Positions 23,797 through 32,212 are shown, counted from the stretch's first letter. The stretch is DNA of 32,986 nucleotides from Candidatus Nealsoniibacteriota bacterium (GCA_019923655.1 JAHXGL010000007.1:1-32986); one strand, 5' to 3'. Notes: generated from the sequence alone by a model not told the origin. A program made the numbers and translations.

Positions 23797-23926
23797 TCGT
23801 TTCCAAATTCGTTTCCAAACCCCTTCGTGGTTTGGAAGACTCCTACGGATTTGGAAGACTTCGTTTCCAAACCCCTTCGTGGTTTGGAAGACTTCGTTTC
23901 CAAACCCCTTCGTGGTTTGGAAGACT
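23797..23926 (+). repeat. tandem block of GTTTCC...GGAAGACT hairpins
   Basis: Three near-identical units GTTTCC-AAACCCCTTCGTGGTTT-GGAAGAC, plus partial units GTTTCCAAATTC and CCTACGGATTTGGAAGACT. The block fills the space between the tsf stop and the membrane protein start, so one end touches a converging gene and the other a 5' region. Confidence 0.93.
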
Positions 23927-23939
23927 ATGAAAGTTAATT

Positions 23940-24524
23940 TTAAATTTCGTGTCTGGCAAACCGCCTTACCACAATATTCTCTCCAAACTTGGCAATGTAT
24001 TCATCAATCAAATCCTTAACTATTTTCTTTCCATCTTTTATCCAGGGTTGAGACATTAAACAAATTTCTTTTTTATATCTTTCCAATTTTCCAGCGACAA
24101 TTTTGTCAATTACGTCTTGAGGTTTGCGTTTGTCAGTAATTTGCTCTTGAAAAATTTTTCTCTCAACACTTAAAAGCTCTTCATTAATATCTTGCTCTTT
24201 TATAAACAAAGGTTTCATTGCGGCAATCTGTAAGCATAGTTCATTAGCCAATTTCTGAAAATCTTGACTTTTAGCGACAAAATCTGTTTGACAGCGAATC
24301 TCTAAAAGAACGCCGATTTTCTTGTTTGAATGAATGTAGCTATGGACAATTCCCTGTTTTGCTTCTTTCTCCGTTATTTTTCCAGCTAAATCCCGGCCCA
24401 TTTTTCTTAAAATTTCCTTTGCTTTTCCTAAATCTCCCTTTGCTTGCTCTAACGCTTTTTTACATTCAGTAACAGAAACATCTGTCTCCTCTCTTAATTG
24501 TTTAATTTGTTCAATAGAAATCAT
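23940..24524 (-). CDS. tsf: translation elongation factor Ts
   Basis: EF-Ts recharges EF-Tu with GTP. The N-terminal UBA-like domain has LREETDVSVTECKKALEQAKGD followed by AKEILRK, and the core has RCQTDFVAKSQDFQKLANELC. At 194 residues it is the short form lacking much of the second dimerisation subdomain, as in many reduced bacteria. The ATG overlaps the rpsB stop (ATGA), so S2 and EF-Ts are translationally coupled in the conserved rpsB-tsf operon. Confidence 0.95.
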   Translation of the reverse strand: MISIEQIKQLREETDVSVTECKKALEQAKGDLGKAKEILRKMGRDLAGKITEKEAKQGIVHSYIHSNKKIGVLLEIRCQTDFVAKSQDFQKLANELCLQIAAMKPLFIKEQDINEELLSVERKIFQEQITDKRKPQDVIDKIVAGKLERYKKEICLMSQPWIKDGKKIVKDLIDEYIAKFGENIVVRRFARHEI

Positions 24525-25273
24525 AAAACTTTTTTTACGCTTTGGATTGTTTCTTTAACTTTAGTAAGAACATATCTTATTGAGCTTACAGCGTCATCGC
24601 TTCCGGGAATGGGATAATCAACCAAATTTGGATCAACATTGGTATCAGCCACCCCAATAGTTCTAATCCCCTTCATTCTTGATTCTTTTATCGCTAAAGC
24701 GTCTTTCCTCATATCCAAAACAAAAATTGCGTCCGGCAGTATTTCTAAATTTTTTATTCCGCCAAATCTTTTCTCCAGGCCTTGCAGTTCACGATCAATT
24801 TTAGCTCTTTCTTTTTTTGTATATTTTTCCAGTTCTCCCTGTTTTTTCTTTGTCTCTAATTCATTAAAATATTTCACTCTCTTCCTGATAATTTCAAAAT
24901 TAGTCAAGCTCCCTCCTATCCATCTTTCATTAACATAAGGAAGCCCGCATTCTTCAGCCGTATCCCTGACCAAATCCTTTGCCTGGATTTTTGTCCCTAC
25001 TAAAAGTAAAATTTTCTTTTCAGAAATTATTTGTTTTATAAAATCCAAAGCTTCTCTAAATTTGGTAACTGTTTTCTCCAGATCAATAATATGAATCGTA
25101 TTTCTGGTCCCGCATAAATACGGCCCCATCTTGGGATGAGTTCGCGAGGTCCGATGGCCAAGATGCAAGCCGGATTGAATCATCTCTTTGGTGTCAAGCT
25201 TTACATTTTTTATTGTTCCAAATCTGACAAGATTTGGAACATTTATTTTTGCTTTCTTTTTTGTCTCTGCCAT
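24521..25273 (-). CDS. rpsB: 30S ribosomal protein S2 (uS2) with repeat-derived N-terminus
   Basis: Typical S2 sequence begins at GLHLGHRTSRTHPKMGPYL, about residue 34, and continues with RNTIHIIDLEKTVTKFREAL, LLVGTKIQAKDLV, NERWIGGSLTNFEIIRKR and GVADTNVDPNLVDYPIPGSDDA. Before it lies an extension (MAETKKKAKINVPNLVRFGTIKN) of which NVPNLVRFGTIKN is coded by the palindrome also found after recG. If the extension is not translated, the start would be Met31 (MIQSGLHL). AGGA occurs before the first ATG; -35/-10 candidates TTGACA and TAAGTT lie close to the ATG. Confidence 0.95.
   Translation of the reverse strand: MAETKKKAKINVPNLVRFGTIKNVKLDTKEMIQSGLHLGHRTSRTHPKMGPYLCGTRNTIHIIDLEKTVTKFREALDFIKQIISEKKILLLVGTKIQAKDLVRDTAEECGLPYVNERWIGGSLTNFEIIRKRVKYFNELETKKKQGELEKYTKKERAKIDRELQGLEKRFGGIKNLEILPDAIFVLDMRKDALAIKESRMKGIRTIGVADTNVDPNLVDYPIPGSDDAVSSIRYVLTKVKETIQSVKKVL
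25214..25241 (-). repeat. hairpin repeat within the rpsB reading frame
   Basis: TGTTCCAAATCTGACAAGAT (plus strand) continuing TTGGAACA is a palindrome identical over about 30 bases to the one after recG. Confidence 0.8.
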
Positions 25274-25319
25274 AGTATTCCTAACTTACCACATCCCAAA
25301 TTAATGTCAATGTTTTCTT

Positions 25320-25347
25320 TTGTATTTTTACCAAATTCTGCTATAAT
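25320..25347 (+). promoter_or_regulatory. rpmE-prfA promoter
   Basis: TTGTAT, a 16-base spacer and a perfect TATAAT are followed by a leader of about 45 bases that includes partial hairpin-repeat sequence (TTCGTTTCCAAATTCGTTTCC). Confidence 0.6.
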
Positions 25348-25360
25348 AAAAAATAGCTCC

Positions 25361-25387
25361 TTCGTTTCCAAATTCGTTTCCAAGGAG
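25361..25387 (+). repeat. partial GTTTCC repeats in the rpmE leader
   Basis: CTTCGTTTCCAAATTCGTTT and CCAAGGAG: two left ends of the hairpin family without the matching right ends, directly before rpmE. Confidence 0.7.
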
Positions 25388-25400
25388 CGCGGAATCTATT

Positions 25401-25625
25401 ATGAAAAAAAACATTCACCCCAAATATTATCCAAACGCAGAAGTCAAATGCGCCTGTGGGAATATTTTTATTGTCGGTTCAACTAAGGAATTCATTGAAA
25501 TTGAAATTTGTTCTAAATGCCACCCATTTTATACCGGAAAAGAAAAAATTATTGACACTATGGGAAGGGTAGAAAAATTTCAAAAACGGCTGGCAAAAAA
25601 ACAATCCTCAAAAAAGAATGCCTGA
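25401..25625 (+). CDS. rpmE: 50S ribosomal protein L31 (bL31), zinc form
   Basis: The 74-residue protein begins [21 protein letters not shown] and keeps four cysteines of the zinc-binding type (KCAC, ICSKC) followed by [20 protein letters not shown]. bL31 bridges the large and small subunits. No Shine-Dalgarno precedes the ATG. Its last codons overlap the start of prfA by eight bases, a common rpmE-prfA arrangement. Confidence 0.94.
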   Translation: MKKNIHPKYYPNAEVKCACGNIFIVGSTKEFIEIEICSKCHPFYTGKEKIIDTMGRVEKFQKRLAKKQSSKKNA

Positions 25626-26721
25626 AATAGAAGACATAAAGCAAGAATACGATAAATTACTTAATCAGCTCAGCGACCCTGAATTGATTTCTGATTTGAC
25701 CAAATTTGAAAAGCTTTTGAACAGGAAAAATTTTCTTGAAAAAATTATTGCCAAATCGCAAGATATTCAAGAAGTAAGAAATAAAATTGAAGAGAATAAA
25801 GAAATCTTAAAATCAAAAGAAGACCCTGAATTTATTTCTTTGGCGGAAACTGAAATAATTCAGCTTCAAGAAAGACAAGCCGAACTAAAACAAGATTTGG
25901 AAGACTGCGTTTCCAAACCCCCGGACTTGGAAGACAAGGAAAATAAAAATAATTCTGAAACATTAAAGAAAAGCGCCGAAGGCCTGCCTAATACCGCCAT
26001 TATAGAAATTAGGGCCGGGACCGGCGGAGAGGAATCCTCTTTGTTCGCGGCTGACCTTTATAAAATGTATTCAAAATACGCTTCTTTGCGGAATTGGAAA
26101 CAAAAAGTTTTAAACTCTCGGGCAACAGAACTTAACGGATTCAAAGAAATTGCGTTTGAGCTCTCCGGCGGCAATGTGTTCTCTGAAATCCAAAACGAGG
26201 GAGGAATCCATCGGGTCCAAAGAATACCCAGGACTGAAAAAATGGGGAGAATTCATACCTCTACTGTTTCAGTGGCTGTCTTGCTAAAACCAAAAAAAAC
26301 AGAAATGAAAATTAAGCCCGAGGATTTAAAAATTGACTTTTTTCGCTCTTCCGGGCCTGGCGGCCAGCATGTTAACAAAAGAGAAACAGCGGTAAGAATC
26401 ACCCACTTGCCTACTGGCATAGTTGTCGCTTCCCAAAATGAACGAAATCAATTACAAAACAAAGAAAACGCAATGACTATTTTAGAAGCTAAAATTTTAG
26501 AAAAAAGAGAGGCTGAAGATTTTACTAAAATGGGAGAAAAAAGAAAAGCCCAGATAAAATGGGCAAAAAGAGCGGAAAAAATCAGAACCTATAATTTTCC
26601 GCAAAACAGGATTACCGACCACCGGATTAAAAAATCTTGGCGCAACCTTGGAGACATTATGAACGGCAATCTTAAGCCAATTGTTAAAGCTTTAAAGTCT
26701 CCAAAGTCTATTTTGGGATAA
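25618..26721 (+). CDS. prfA: peptide chain release factor 1, with inserted repeat peptide
   Basis: RF1 ends translation at UAA/UAG. The N-terminal coiled domain is followed by the conserved [43 protein letters not shown], the GGQ motif in [20 protein letters not shown], and [11 protein letters not shown]. The decoding tripeptide is PRT where PxT is expected. Between domains 1 and 2 (about residues 93-107) the peptide [16 protein letters not shown] is coded by a dispersed hairpin repeat. The length of 367 is a little over the family norm (about 360). It is translationally coupled to rpmE and converges with the lytic transglycosylase gene, overlapping by 14 bases. Confidence 0.95.
   Translation: MPEIEDIKQEYDKLLNQLSDPELISDLTKFEKLLNRKNFLEKIIAKSQDIQEVRNKIEENKEILKSKEDPEFISLAETEIIQLQERQAELKQDLEDCVSKPPDLEDKENKNNSETLKKSAEGLPNTAIIEIRAGTGGEESSLFAADLYKMYSKYASLRNWKQKVLNSRATELNGFKEIAFELSGGNVFSEIQNEGGIHRVQRIPRTEKMGRIHTSTVSVAVLLKPKKTEMKIKPEDLKIDFFRSSGPGGQHVNKRETAVRITHLPTGIVVASQNERNQLQNKENAMTILEAKILEKREAEDFTKMGEKRKAQIKWAKRAEKIRTYNFPQNRITDHRIKKSWRNLGDIMNGNLKPIVKALKSPKSILG
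25893..25935 (+). repeat. hairpin repeat inside the prfA reading frame
   Basis: GATTTGGAAGACTGCGTTTCC then AAACCCCCGGACTTGGAAGAC: one right end and one complete unit of the GTTTCC...GGAAGAC family, in frame. Confidence 0.88.
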
Positions 26722-28120
26722 AAATCAGCTGCTCGCAAAAAGAAGTAATTGTCTGATGGTCAATAAATGTCTGAAGGCAATTTATCCGTCTTACTACTTG
26801 ATCCCCGTAAAAAGCAAATCTAGGGTTTGCCCAGTTTTCTCCGGCAAAATATTGAAGCGCCGCTCTTCTCTCATTAGTTTGACCGCCTAAATCTCTTAGA
26901 TATAAAGCCGAAGCTAAAAAAGCATGATTAACATTCCAAGGATTTGGAGTTCCTTGAACAAACGGCTCTAATATATGACGGCGATTTACCCAGGTTGAAG
27001 GAATAAACTGGGCCGGACCCATTGCGCCTCCCCAGCCAACTGGTCTTTCCCTTCGCCACATAACGCAAGAAACAGGAGTTCTAAATGTATCAATACCTAA
27101 TTCTCTGGTGATGTTCAAAAAATGCGGCACATCTCGCCTTGGATTCATTGTCCTAATTGCCCTTTTCCCTGTTCTGATACACACACCTTCACCTGTTTTT
27201 ATGCCTTCAGTACTTAAAGAACACTGACCAACATTTCTTCCAAGCGCTGATTCTTGGGTAATAATTGCCAACAGAAAAGCCGGTCTTATTCCGGTTTGTC
27301 CTTCAACCAATTTAGCCAAACTTAAAAGCTCTCCAAAAGAAAGTTGAGCCGCGTCTGGTATGCCCACTAACTCAATAATTCTGGCTCTGATTTCAGCTGC
27401 TTTTTTTGCCTTTTCCTCTTTTGCTCTAAGATATCTCTGATGTTCTGTTTTAGTCATTCTTAATAACCGTTCTTGCCCTCTTTTTGCTGATGCGCCTTCT
27501 TGTTTCTGAAGTATCCGAATAGCAACTACTCCCTCAAGCTCTTGTTTTTCTGTGTTCAGGGCATGTTTTTGATTTTCAAGATATTTTTCAAGATTTATTA
27601 TATGCGATAGAATTTCTTGATTTTCAAGATTCAAAGTTTCCAAAGCAACCAAATGGCTAAAAAAATCAGAAAGTTTTGCTTCCAAGAAAAGAATCTCTAT
27701 TAGAGATTTTTGATTTTTTTTGTGAATAACCTGTAAAATATTTGCCAAGCCCTGTTTTGAGTTTTTAATTTCCAATGAAGTTCTAATAATTGAATCTTCA
27801 GTATCCCCTATTTGCGATTCAATGCCTTCAATCATTATATTGCCCTGACGAATTTGAAGGTCTAATCTGCTTATTCTGTTTCTCAACGCACGAATTTCTC
27901 CTTGAAGGGTTTTCTTTTCTTTCTCGGTTTTGGCAATATCTTTGTCATATTGGGCAATCTTCTGCTCATACCTTTTTAACTTTTGTTTAAGCACCTCGCG
28001 CGCCTCGCGTCTTTGCTCAGGCGTCAAGTCCTCTGACATTAATGCCTGGTTCTGAAACCCGGCAATTGCAAAAACAAAAACCAAGACGAATAACAGAATT
28101 ATTTTTGAAAAGATATTCAT
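26708..28120 (-). CDS. coiled-coil lytic transglycosylase
   Basis: A signal peptide (IILLFVLVFVFAIAGF, residues about 5-22) leads to a long coiled coil (about residues 35-240, KLKRYEQKIAQYDKDIAKTEKEKK and more) of the EnvC/PcsB type, then an SLT domain: AFLLAIITQESALGRNVG with the likely catalytic Glu, and GWGGAMGPAQFIPSTW, similar to MltB-like enzymes. These cut the peptidoglycan glycan strand. The fusion of an EnvC-like coil, normally joined to a peptidase, with a transglycosylase suggests a cell-separation enzyme. It has its own consensus promoter and a leader with GGGGTC-type repeats. Confidence 0.85.
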   Translation of the reverse strand: MNIFSKIILLFVLVFVFAIAGFQNQALMSEDLTPEQRREAREVLKQKLKRYEQKIAQYDKDIAKTEKEKKTLQGEIRALRNRISRLDLQIRQGNIMIEGIESQIGDTEDSIIRTSLEIKNSKQGLANILQVIHKKNQKSLIEILFLEAKLSDFFSHLVALETLNLENQEILSHIINLEKYLENQKHALNTEKQELEGVVAIRILQKQEGASAKRGQERLLRMTKTEHQRYLRAKEEKAKKAAEIRARIIELVGIPDAAQLSFGELLSLAKLVEGQTGIRPAFLLAIITQESALGRNVGQCSLSTEGIKTGEGVCIRTGKRAIRTMNPRRDVPHFLNITRELGIDTFRTPVSCVMWRRERPVGWGGAMGPAQFIPSTWVNRRHILEPFVQGTPNPWNVNHAFLASALYLRDLGGQTNERRAALQYFAGENWANPRFAFYGDQVVRRINCLQTFIDHQTITSFCEQLIFIPK

Positions 28121-28128
28121 TTTATCTT

Positions 28129-28183
28129 GGGGTCATACCCCGCAATGATTTGCAGGGTATGACTCCTGGAGTATGACCCCTTT
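28129..28183. repeat. GGGGTCATACCCC repeats in the transglycosylase leader
   Basis: GGGGTCATACCCC, GCAGGGTATGACTCC and GGAGTATGACCCC form arms that pair in several ways within the presumed 5' UTR. The variant T-A-T-A centre differs from the usual TCTGA. Confidence 0.75.
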
Positions 28184-28190
28184 CATTGTA

Positions 28191-28219
28191 ATTATAAACA
28201 TTTGCAAAAACCTTGTCAA
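28191..28219 (-). promoter_or_regulatory. consensus promoter of the lytic transglycosylase gene
   Basis: TTGACA, exactly 17 bases, and TATAAT on the minus strand. This is a perfect primary-sigma promoter, with a leader of about 64 bases. Confidence 0.85.
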
Positions 28220-28223
28220 GGCC

Positions 28224-28247
28224 GTTGTGCCTAATGAGGTATGACCT
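28224..28247. repeat. degenerate GGGGTC-type repeat
   Basis: TTGTGCCTAATGAGGTATGA then CCTA has the family flank TTGTGCCTAA and a decayed core; it lies just after the gap stop codon. Confidence 0.5.
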
Positions 28248-28250
28248 ATG

Positions 28251-29255
28251 TTATATTTCAGCAAATTCAGCTAAACGGCAGGCATAAGCATATTCATTAT
28301 CATACCAGGCAACAACTTTGATTAAATTATCATCAGCCATAGTTAAATCAGCGTCAACAATAGCAGAAAAAGAATTGCCAATATAATCAGAAGAAACCAA
28401 AGGGGCATCTTCTATTTTTAGAATTTCTTTTAATTTATCTTGCTGGCAGGCTTGCCTGAAAGCGTTATTTACTTGTTCATTTGTCGCTCTCTTTTCCACT
28501 TCGCAAATCAAATCTAAAATTGAAACAATAGAAACAGGAACGCGCAAAGAAATGCCGTCTAATTTTCCTTCAAGCTTCGGAATAACCTTGCCAATCGCTT
28601 TTGCCGCGCCAGTAGTGGTTGGAATAATATTCAATCCCGCTGCTCTCGCTCTTCTTAAGTCCTTGTGCGGTAAATCTAAAATTCGCTGGTCATTAGTATA
28701 GGCGTGAACAGTGGTCATAAATCCTTTGATTATCTTAAAATTATCATCAAGGACTTTAACAATCGGAGCTAAACAATTGGTAGTGCAGGAAGCCATTGAA
28801 ATCACTTTGTCCCTTTCTGGAACGTATTTTTCTTCATTTACCCCAAGAACAAAAAGAGGTACTTCCGGCTCTCCGGGCTTGGATTTGGCTGGCGCGGAAA
28901 TTATTACTCTTTTTGCGCCGGCAATAAGATGTTTATTAGCTCCTTCCCAATCAGTAAAATGGCCTGTACATTCAAGGACAATATCAATTTTCATTTCTTG
29001 CCAGGGCAAATTAGAAGGGTCTGTTTCTTTGAAAATCTTTATTTTTTTGTTGTCAATTAAAAATGATTCTTCAAATGTTTCTATTTTTCTTTTATAAGTT
29101 CCATACGCAGAATCATATTGCAAAAGATGGGCTAATGTTTTGACATCAGTCAAATCATTTATTCCCTTCACTTCCAAATCCGGGTGATTATCCAAAATCC
29201 TCTTAAAAACAGCTCGACCAATTCTCCCAAAACCATTTATCGCAATTTTAGTCAT
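28251..29255 (-). CDS. gap: glyceraldehyde-3-phosphate dehydrogenase
   Basis: GAPDH oxidises glyceraldehyde 3-phosphate to 1,3-bisphosphoglycerate in glycolysis. NAD-binding NGFGRIGRAVFKRI is at the N-terminus, the catalytic cysteine in SMASCTTNCLAPIVKVL, then TVHAYTNDQRILDLPHKDLRRARAA and VVAWYDNEYAYACR. Length 334 is normal. It starts with ATGA overlap on the preceding HAD gene. Confidence 0.97.
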   Translation of the reverse strand: MTKIAINGFGRIGRAVFKRILDNHPDLEVKGINDLTDVKTLAHLLQYDSAYGTYKRKIETFEESFLIDNKKIKIFKETDPSNLPWQEMKIDIVLECTGHFTDWEGANKHLIAGAKRVIISAPAKSKPGEPEVPLFVLGVNEEKYVPERDKVISMASCTTNCLAPIVKVLDDNFKIIKGFMTTVHAYTNDQRILDLPHKDLRRARAAGLNIIPTTTGAAKAIGKVIPKLEGKLDGISLRVPVSIVSILDLICEVEKRATNEQVNNAFRQACQQDKLKEILKIEDAPLVSSDYIGNSFSAIVDADLTMADDNLIKVVAWYDNEYAYACRLAEFAEI

Positions 29256-29941
29256 AAATTTAATGTTCTTGTTTCTCTGCTTGTTCTAAATTCATTTCTT
29301 GTTTCATTTCTTAATTCATTTCTTGTTTCATTTTTTAATTCAGCAACCCCTTGTCTTATTTCCTTTATTATTTCTTCTAAATGCCTTGTTTTTGTTTCTT
29401 GATAATAGACTCCCTTTACTTCTGAAGGCAACGCCTTTATAATTTCTTTTGAATTATCAATAAAAAGTTTTATGCCTAATTCTTTTATTTTTTCTATCTT
29501 GTGTTCTATCATTGCCCCTCCTTTTCTTCTGGTAAAAAGCCCTCTATATCCCTCAATTTTGTGTTTTTTTAACCATTTAGTCGCCAGTTCTTTGTCAGAA
29601 AATCCGGTAATTAAATAAATCTCGCATCCCTGCTCTCTTAACTCGTTCATTAAAGCAACCATAGGCTTGTTGGGCTTTCTGTTTTTATAAATACGGCTGA
29701 TAATTTCTTTCCCGCACGGCGATTCTCCTAATATAAAATCATATAATTTATCTATCTCATAAGATGATAATTCCCTTAAGTTTTTTTTGTTTGGAAAAAA
29801 GCTTGGAATTTTTTTATCTATCATCTTTCTTATTGGGGCCGGATAATCAGCAATCACTCCATCAATATCAAACCCGATTTTTATTTCTTGGTCCTCAAAA
29901 TTCACTTCTGTTTCTCGGCTTATTTTTTGATCTGCTGCCAT
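29252..29941 (-). CDS. HAD-family 5'-nucleotidase-like phosphatase
   Basis: The HAD nucleophile motif is IGFDIDGVIADYPAPI, with a second motif in YLITGFSDKELATKWLKKH and KLFIDNSKEIIKAL near the end, the order of NT5C/YqfW-like HAD phosphatases; the substrate is not known. The ORF track starts at 29956; ATG 29941 (MAADQKISRE) is equally possible. The C-terminal 26 residues (NETRNELRNETRNEFR...) are coded by a degenerate tandem repeat and are unlikely to be part of the fold. It overlaps gap by four bases. Confidence 0.75.
   Translation of the reverse strand: MAADQKISRETEVNFEDQEIKIGFDIDGVIADYPAPIRKMIDKKIPSFFPNKKNLRELSSYEIDKLYDFILGESPCGKEIISRIYKNRKPNKPMVALMNELREQGCEIYLITGFSDKELATKWLKKHKIEGYRGLFTRRKGGAMIEHKIEKIKELGIKLFIDNSKEIIKALPSEVKGVYYQETKTRHLEEIIKEIRQGVAELKNETRNELRNETRNEFRTSRETRTLNL
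29259..29336 (-). repeat. tandem repeat at the 3' end of the HAD gene
   Basis: Units of AATGAAACAAGAAATGAATT (minus strand) occur about two and a half times and encode repeated NETRNELR peptides. Confidence 0.8.
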
Positions 29942-29952
29942 AAAAATGCAAA

Positions 29953-29972
29953 TCATTGCGGGGTTTGTGCCT
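29953..29972. repeat. partial GGGGTC-type repeat
   Basis: ATCATTGCGGGGTTTGTGCC has family flanks but only half of the palindrome. It forms the spacer between the glutaredoxin stop and the HAD start. Confidence 0.5.
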
Positions 29973-29973
29973 T

Positions 29974-30216
29974 TTAATCTTTTATTCCTAAAAGATCTAA
30001 TACCTTTGGTCTGTCAAACCCTATCACAATTTCCCCATCTATTTCTACAATCGGCACTTCCATTTTTCCTGATTTGGTAATCATCTCCTCTTTCGCTTTT
30101 TCGTCTTGGGAAACATCTATTTCTTCAAATTCAATATTGCGCTCTTTGAAAAATTCCATCAAAGTAAAACAATAAGGACAGGCCGGGGTTGTAAAAATAC
30201 GAATTTTTTTATTCAT
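29974..30216 (-). CDS. glutaredoxin-family protein
   Basis: An 80-residue thioredoxin-fold protein with the CPYC active site in TTPACPYCFTLMEFF, followed by the cis-proline segment MEVPIVEIDGEIVIGFD and a C-terminal KVLDLLGI. It matches the glutaredoxin/NrdH-like disulfide reductases. Its ATG overlaps the stop of the LOG-family gene by one base (TAATG). The operon also holds rubrerythrin, so a redox role is plausible. Confidence 0.88.
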   Translation of the reverse strand: MNKKIRIFTTPACPYCFTLMEFFKERNIEFEEIDVSQDEKAKEEMITKSGKMEVPIVEIDGEIVIGFDRPKVLDLLGIKD

Positions 30217-30881
30217 TATTTAGAATAATTTTTTTTAATAATTCTAAATGCCTGTTCAGCCGAATCAACCAAATGGAAGCTCTTTAAGTCTTGTTTGCTA
30301 ATCGCTCTCTGTTTTTCATAAACTTCTTTTTCCAGCCAGTCAAACAATGGCTGCCAATAAGATTTACTGATTGCGATAATCGGAATATGGTAAGGAAGTT
30401 TTTTGGTCTGAACCAGGGTAACCATTTCAAAAAATTCATCAAGAGTGCCAAAACCGCCCGGAAAAAAGACATAACCACAGCGGCCAAAAGAGAGCATTAC
30501 TTTTCTGGTAAAAAAATAATAAAAACTAATCGGCCGATTAACATACTTATTCATTGTTTGTCCTTTCGGAAGCTGAACGTTCATTCCAACCGATTCTCCA
30601 TTAAGCTCAAAAGCGCCGCGATTAGCCGCTTCCATTATTCCGCCACCAGCGCCGGTAAAAACAGTAAATTTATCCTTAACAAGCAAACGAGCCAATTTTC
30701 TCGCTTCCTGATAATAAGGATTGTTTGGAGAAAAGCGGGAGGAGCCAAAAATCCCGACTGTTTTTTTAAAATCAGCAACGAAATGAAAACCATCAACAAA
30801 TTCAGCCATTATTTTGAAAATTCTCCAGGAAAAAGTTTTTCTAAAGTCCTCTCTTTGAGATGGAAATGAAGTTTTTTTCAT
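30216..30881 (-). CDS. LOG-family (TIGR00730) Rossmann-fold protein
   Basis: The family signature PGGFGTLDEFFE is present, with the nucleotide-binding GAGGGIMEAANRGAFE and the N-terminal VGIFGSSRFSPNNPYYQEARKLARLL. Characterised members hydrolyse nucleoside 5'-monophosphates to release the base (phosphoribohydrolases). At 221 residues it has a 40-residue N-terminal extension. The start could be Met25 (MAEFVDGF). It is one base over glutaredoxin and four bases after the glutamate-synthase-like gene, hence one operon. Confidence 0.85.
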   Translation of the reverse strand: MKKTSFPSQREDFRKTFSWRIFKIMAEFVDGFHFVADFKKTVGIFGSSRFSPNNPYYQEARKLARLLVKDKFTVFTGAGGGIMEAANRGAFELNGESVGMNVQLPKGQTMNKYVNRPISFYYFFTRKVMLSFGRCGYVFFPGGFGTLDEFFEMVTLVQTKKLPYHIPIIAISKSYWQPLFDWLEKEVYEKQRAISKQDLKSFHLVDSAEQAFRIIKKNYSK

Positions 30882-30885
30882 ATTC

Positions 30886-32073
30886 CTAAACCAATTTAAT
30901 TCCCGTGATTTTCGCTGATAACAAACTTAATGCCCTCAAATCCTGTTTTGATAATTGATGAACATTGTTTTTCCCGACAGCGCCAGTAATCATTTTTATT
31001 TCTTCATTGCAATTTCTTAGATAGGCAGCGATGTTTTGAGACGCTTGAACAACATTTAATCTTTTTCTTAATTCCGGCTCTTGAGTAGCAATGCCTTGAG
31101 GACACTTGCCCAAATAACAAAGTCGGCAATAGATACAGCCCAGGGCAATTAATAATGGAAAGCCAATGAAAACCGCGTCTGCGCCCAAAGCTAATGCTTT
31201 GGCAAAATCAGCGCCAGTATTAAAGCCGCCGCCAATCCATAATTCTTGTTTAGCCCTTTTTTTGTTCAGTATTTCTCGCGCTCTTGCTAAAGCGGCTAAT
31301 GTCGGCACGCCCATTTCGTTCAACATTACTTCAGGAGCGGCGCCGGTCCCCCCCTCCATTCCATCTAAGGCAATTATATCAGGATTAGCTTTTATTGCCA
31401 AACTAATATCTTTTTCTACATCTCCGGCTCCTAATTTAAGAATAATCGGCGCTCCTTTAGTCAGAGTTCTAAGCCATTCTATTTTTTTTGTTAATCCCTT
31501 GATATCTTTAATATCAGAATGATAAGCCGGTGAATGAATATCTTTATTCTTTTCAACTCCCCTCATTTGAGCAATTTCTTCTGTAACTTTGGTGCCAGGA
31601 AGATATCCTCCAAATCCCGGCTTTGCGCCTTGACCGATTTTTATTTCAATAGCATCTGCTTTTTTAAGAATTTCTTCAGTAATTCCGAATCGTCCTGTGC
31701 CATATTGGATTATCAATTTTTTTGAAAATTCTCTTTCTTCAGCGAGCATACCTCCTTCGCCAGTATTTTCTATTGTTCCAGCAAGAGAAGAGGCTTTAGC
31801 TAAAGCAATTTTTGCTTCGCGACTAAGAGCGCCAAAGCTCATTGCTCCAATAATAATTGGTATTTCTATTTCTATTGGTCTTTTGCTTAACCGACCAAGA
31901 ATTGTTTTTGTTTTAATTTCTTCCTTGTAATAATCAACCGGCTTTTTCGCTATTTGCGCCGGCATAAAAACCAAGTCCTCAAAACTAATTTTGTCTTGTT
32001 TATTGGATCTGCCGCTAGCAATAGGAATATTTTTTACTCTGTCTTGTATTTTTCTAAACCAATTTTCGTTCAT
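30886..32073 (-). CDS. glutamate synthase FMN/Fe-S domain protein
   Basis: This 395-residue protein is the FMN-binding central domain of glutamate synthase: IPIIIGAMSFGALSREAKIALAKAS, NTGEGG, IKIGQGAKPGFGGYLPG, GMEGGTGAAPEVMLNEMG and GADAVFIGFPLLIALGC, followed by the iron-sulfur cysteines in CIYCRLCYLGKCPQG. The glutaminase domain and a GltD partner are absent, as in archaeal-type short versions, so the in vivo reaction is uncertain. The ORF track adds 11 residues (METDLETKSSK) coded by a hairpin repeat; I chose ATG 32073, which directly follows the repeat. Confidence 0.88.
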   Translation of the reverse strand: MNENWFRKIQDRVKNIPIASGRSNKQDKISFEDLVFMPAQIAKKPVDYYKEEIKTKTILGRLSKRPIEIEIPIIIGAMSFGALSREAKIALAKASSLAGTIENTGEGGMLAEEREFSKKLIIQYGTGRFGITEEILKKADAIEIKIGQGAKPGFGGYLPGTKVTEEIAQMRGVEKNKDIHSPAYHSDIKDIKGLTKKIEWLRTLTKGAPIILKLGAGDVEKDISLAIKANPDIIALDGMEGGTGAAPEVMLNEMGVPTLAALARAREILNKKRAKQELWIGGGFNTGADFAKALALGADAVFIGFPLLIALGCIYCRLCYLGKCPQGIATQEPELRKRLNVVQASQNIAAYLRNCNEEIKMITGAVGKNNVHQLSKQDLRALSLLSAKITGIKLV

Positions 32074-32178
32074 TTTGGAAGACTTCGTTTCCAAATCCGT
32101 TTCCAAATCCTACGGATTTGGAAGACTCCTACGGATTTGGAAGACTGCGTTTCCAAATCCTTAGGATTTGGAAGACTA
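32074..32178 (-). repeat. hairpin repeats in the glutamate-synthase-like gene leader
   Basis: Several GTTTCC/GGAAGAC units with stems such as AAATCCTACGGATTT and AAATCCTTAGGATTT. They fill the presumed 5' UTR and end against the start codon (TCTTCCAAAATG on the minus strand). Confidence 0.92.
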
Positions 32179-32212
32179 AAGTTCATCTTGGCCCCTTGCT
32201 GCTTATATTATA

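Noticed and set aside
23797-23926. CRISPR array
   Set aside because: Units are palindromic hairpins with no unique spacers and no cas genes.
30291-30869. 192-residue plus-strand ORF
   Set aside because: It is the shadow of the LOG-family gene, which has clear motifs on the minus strand.
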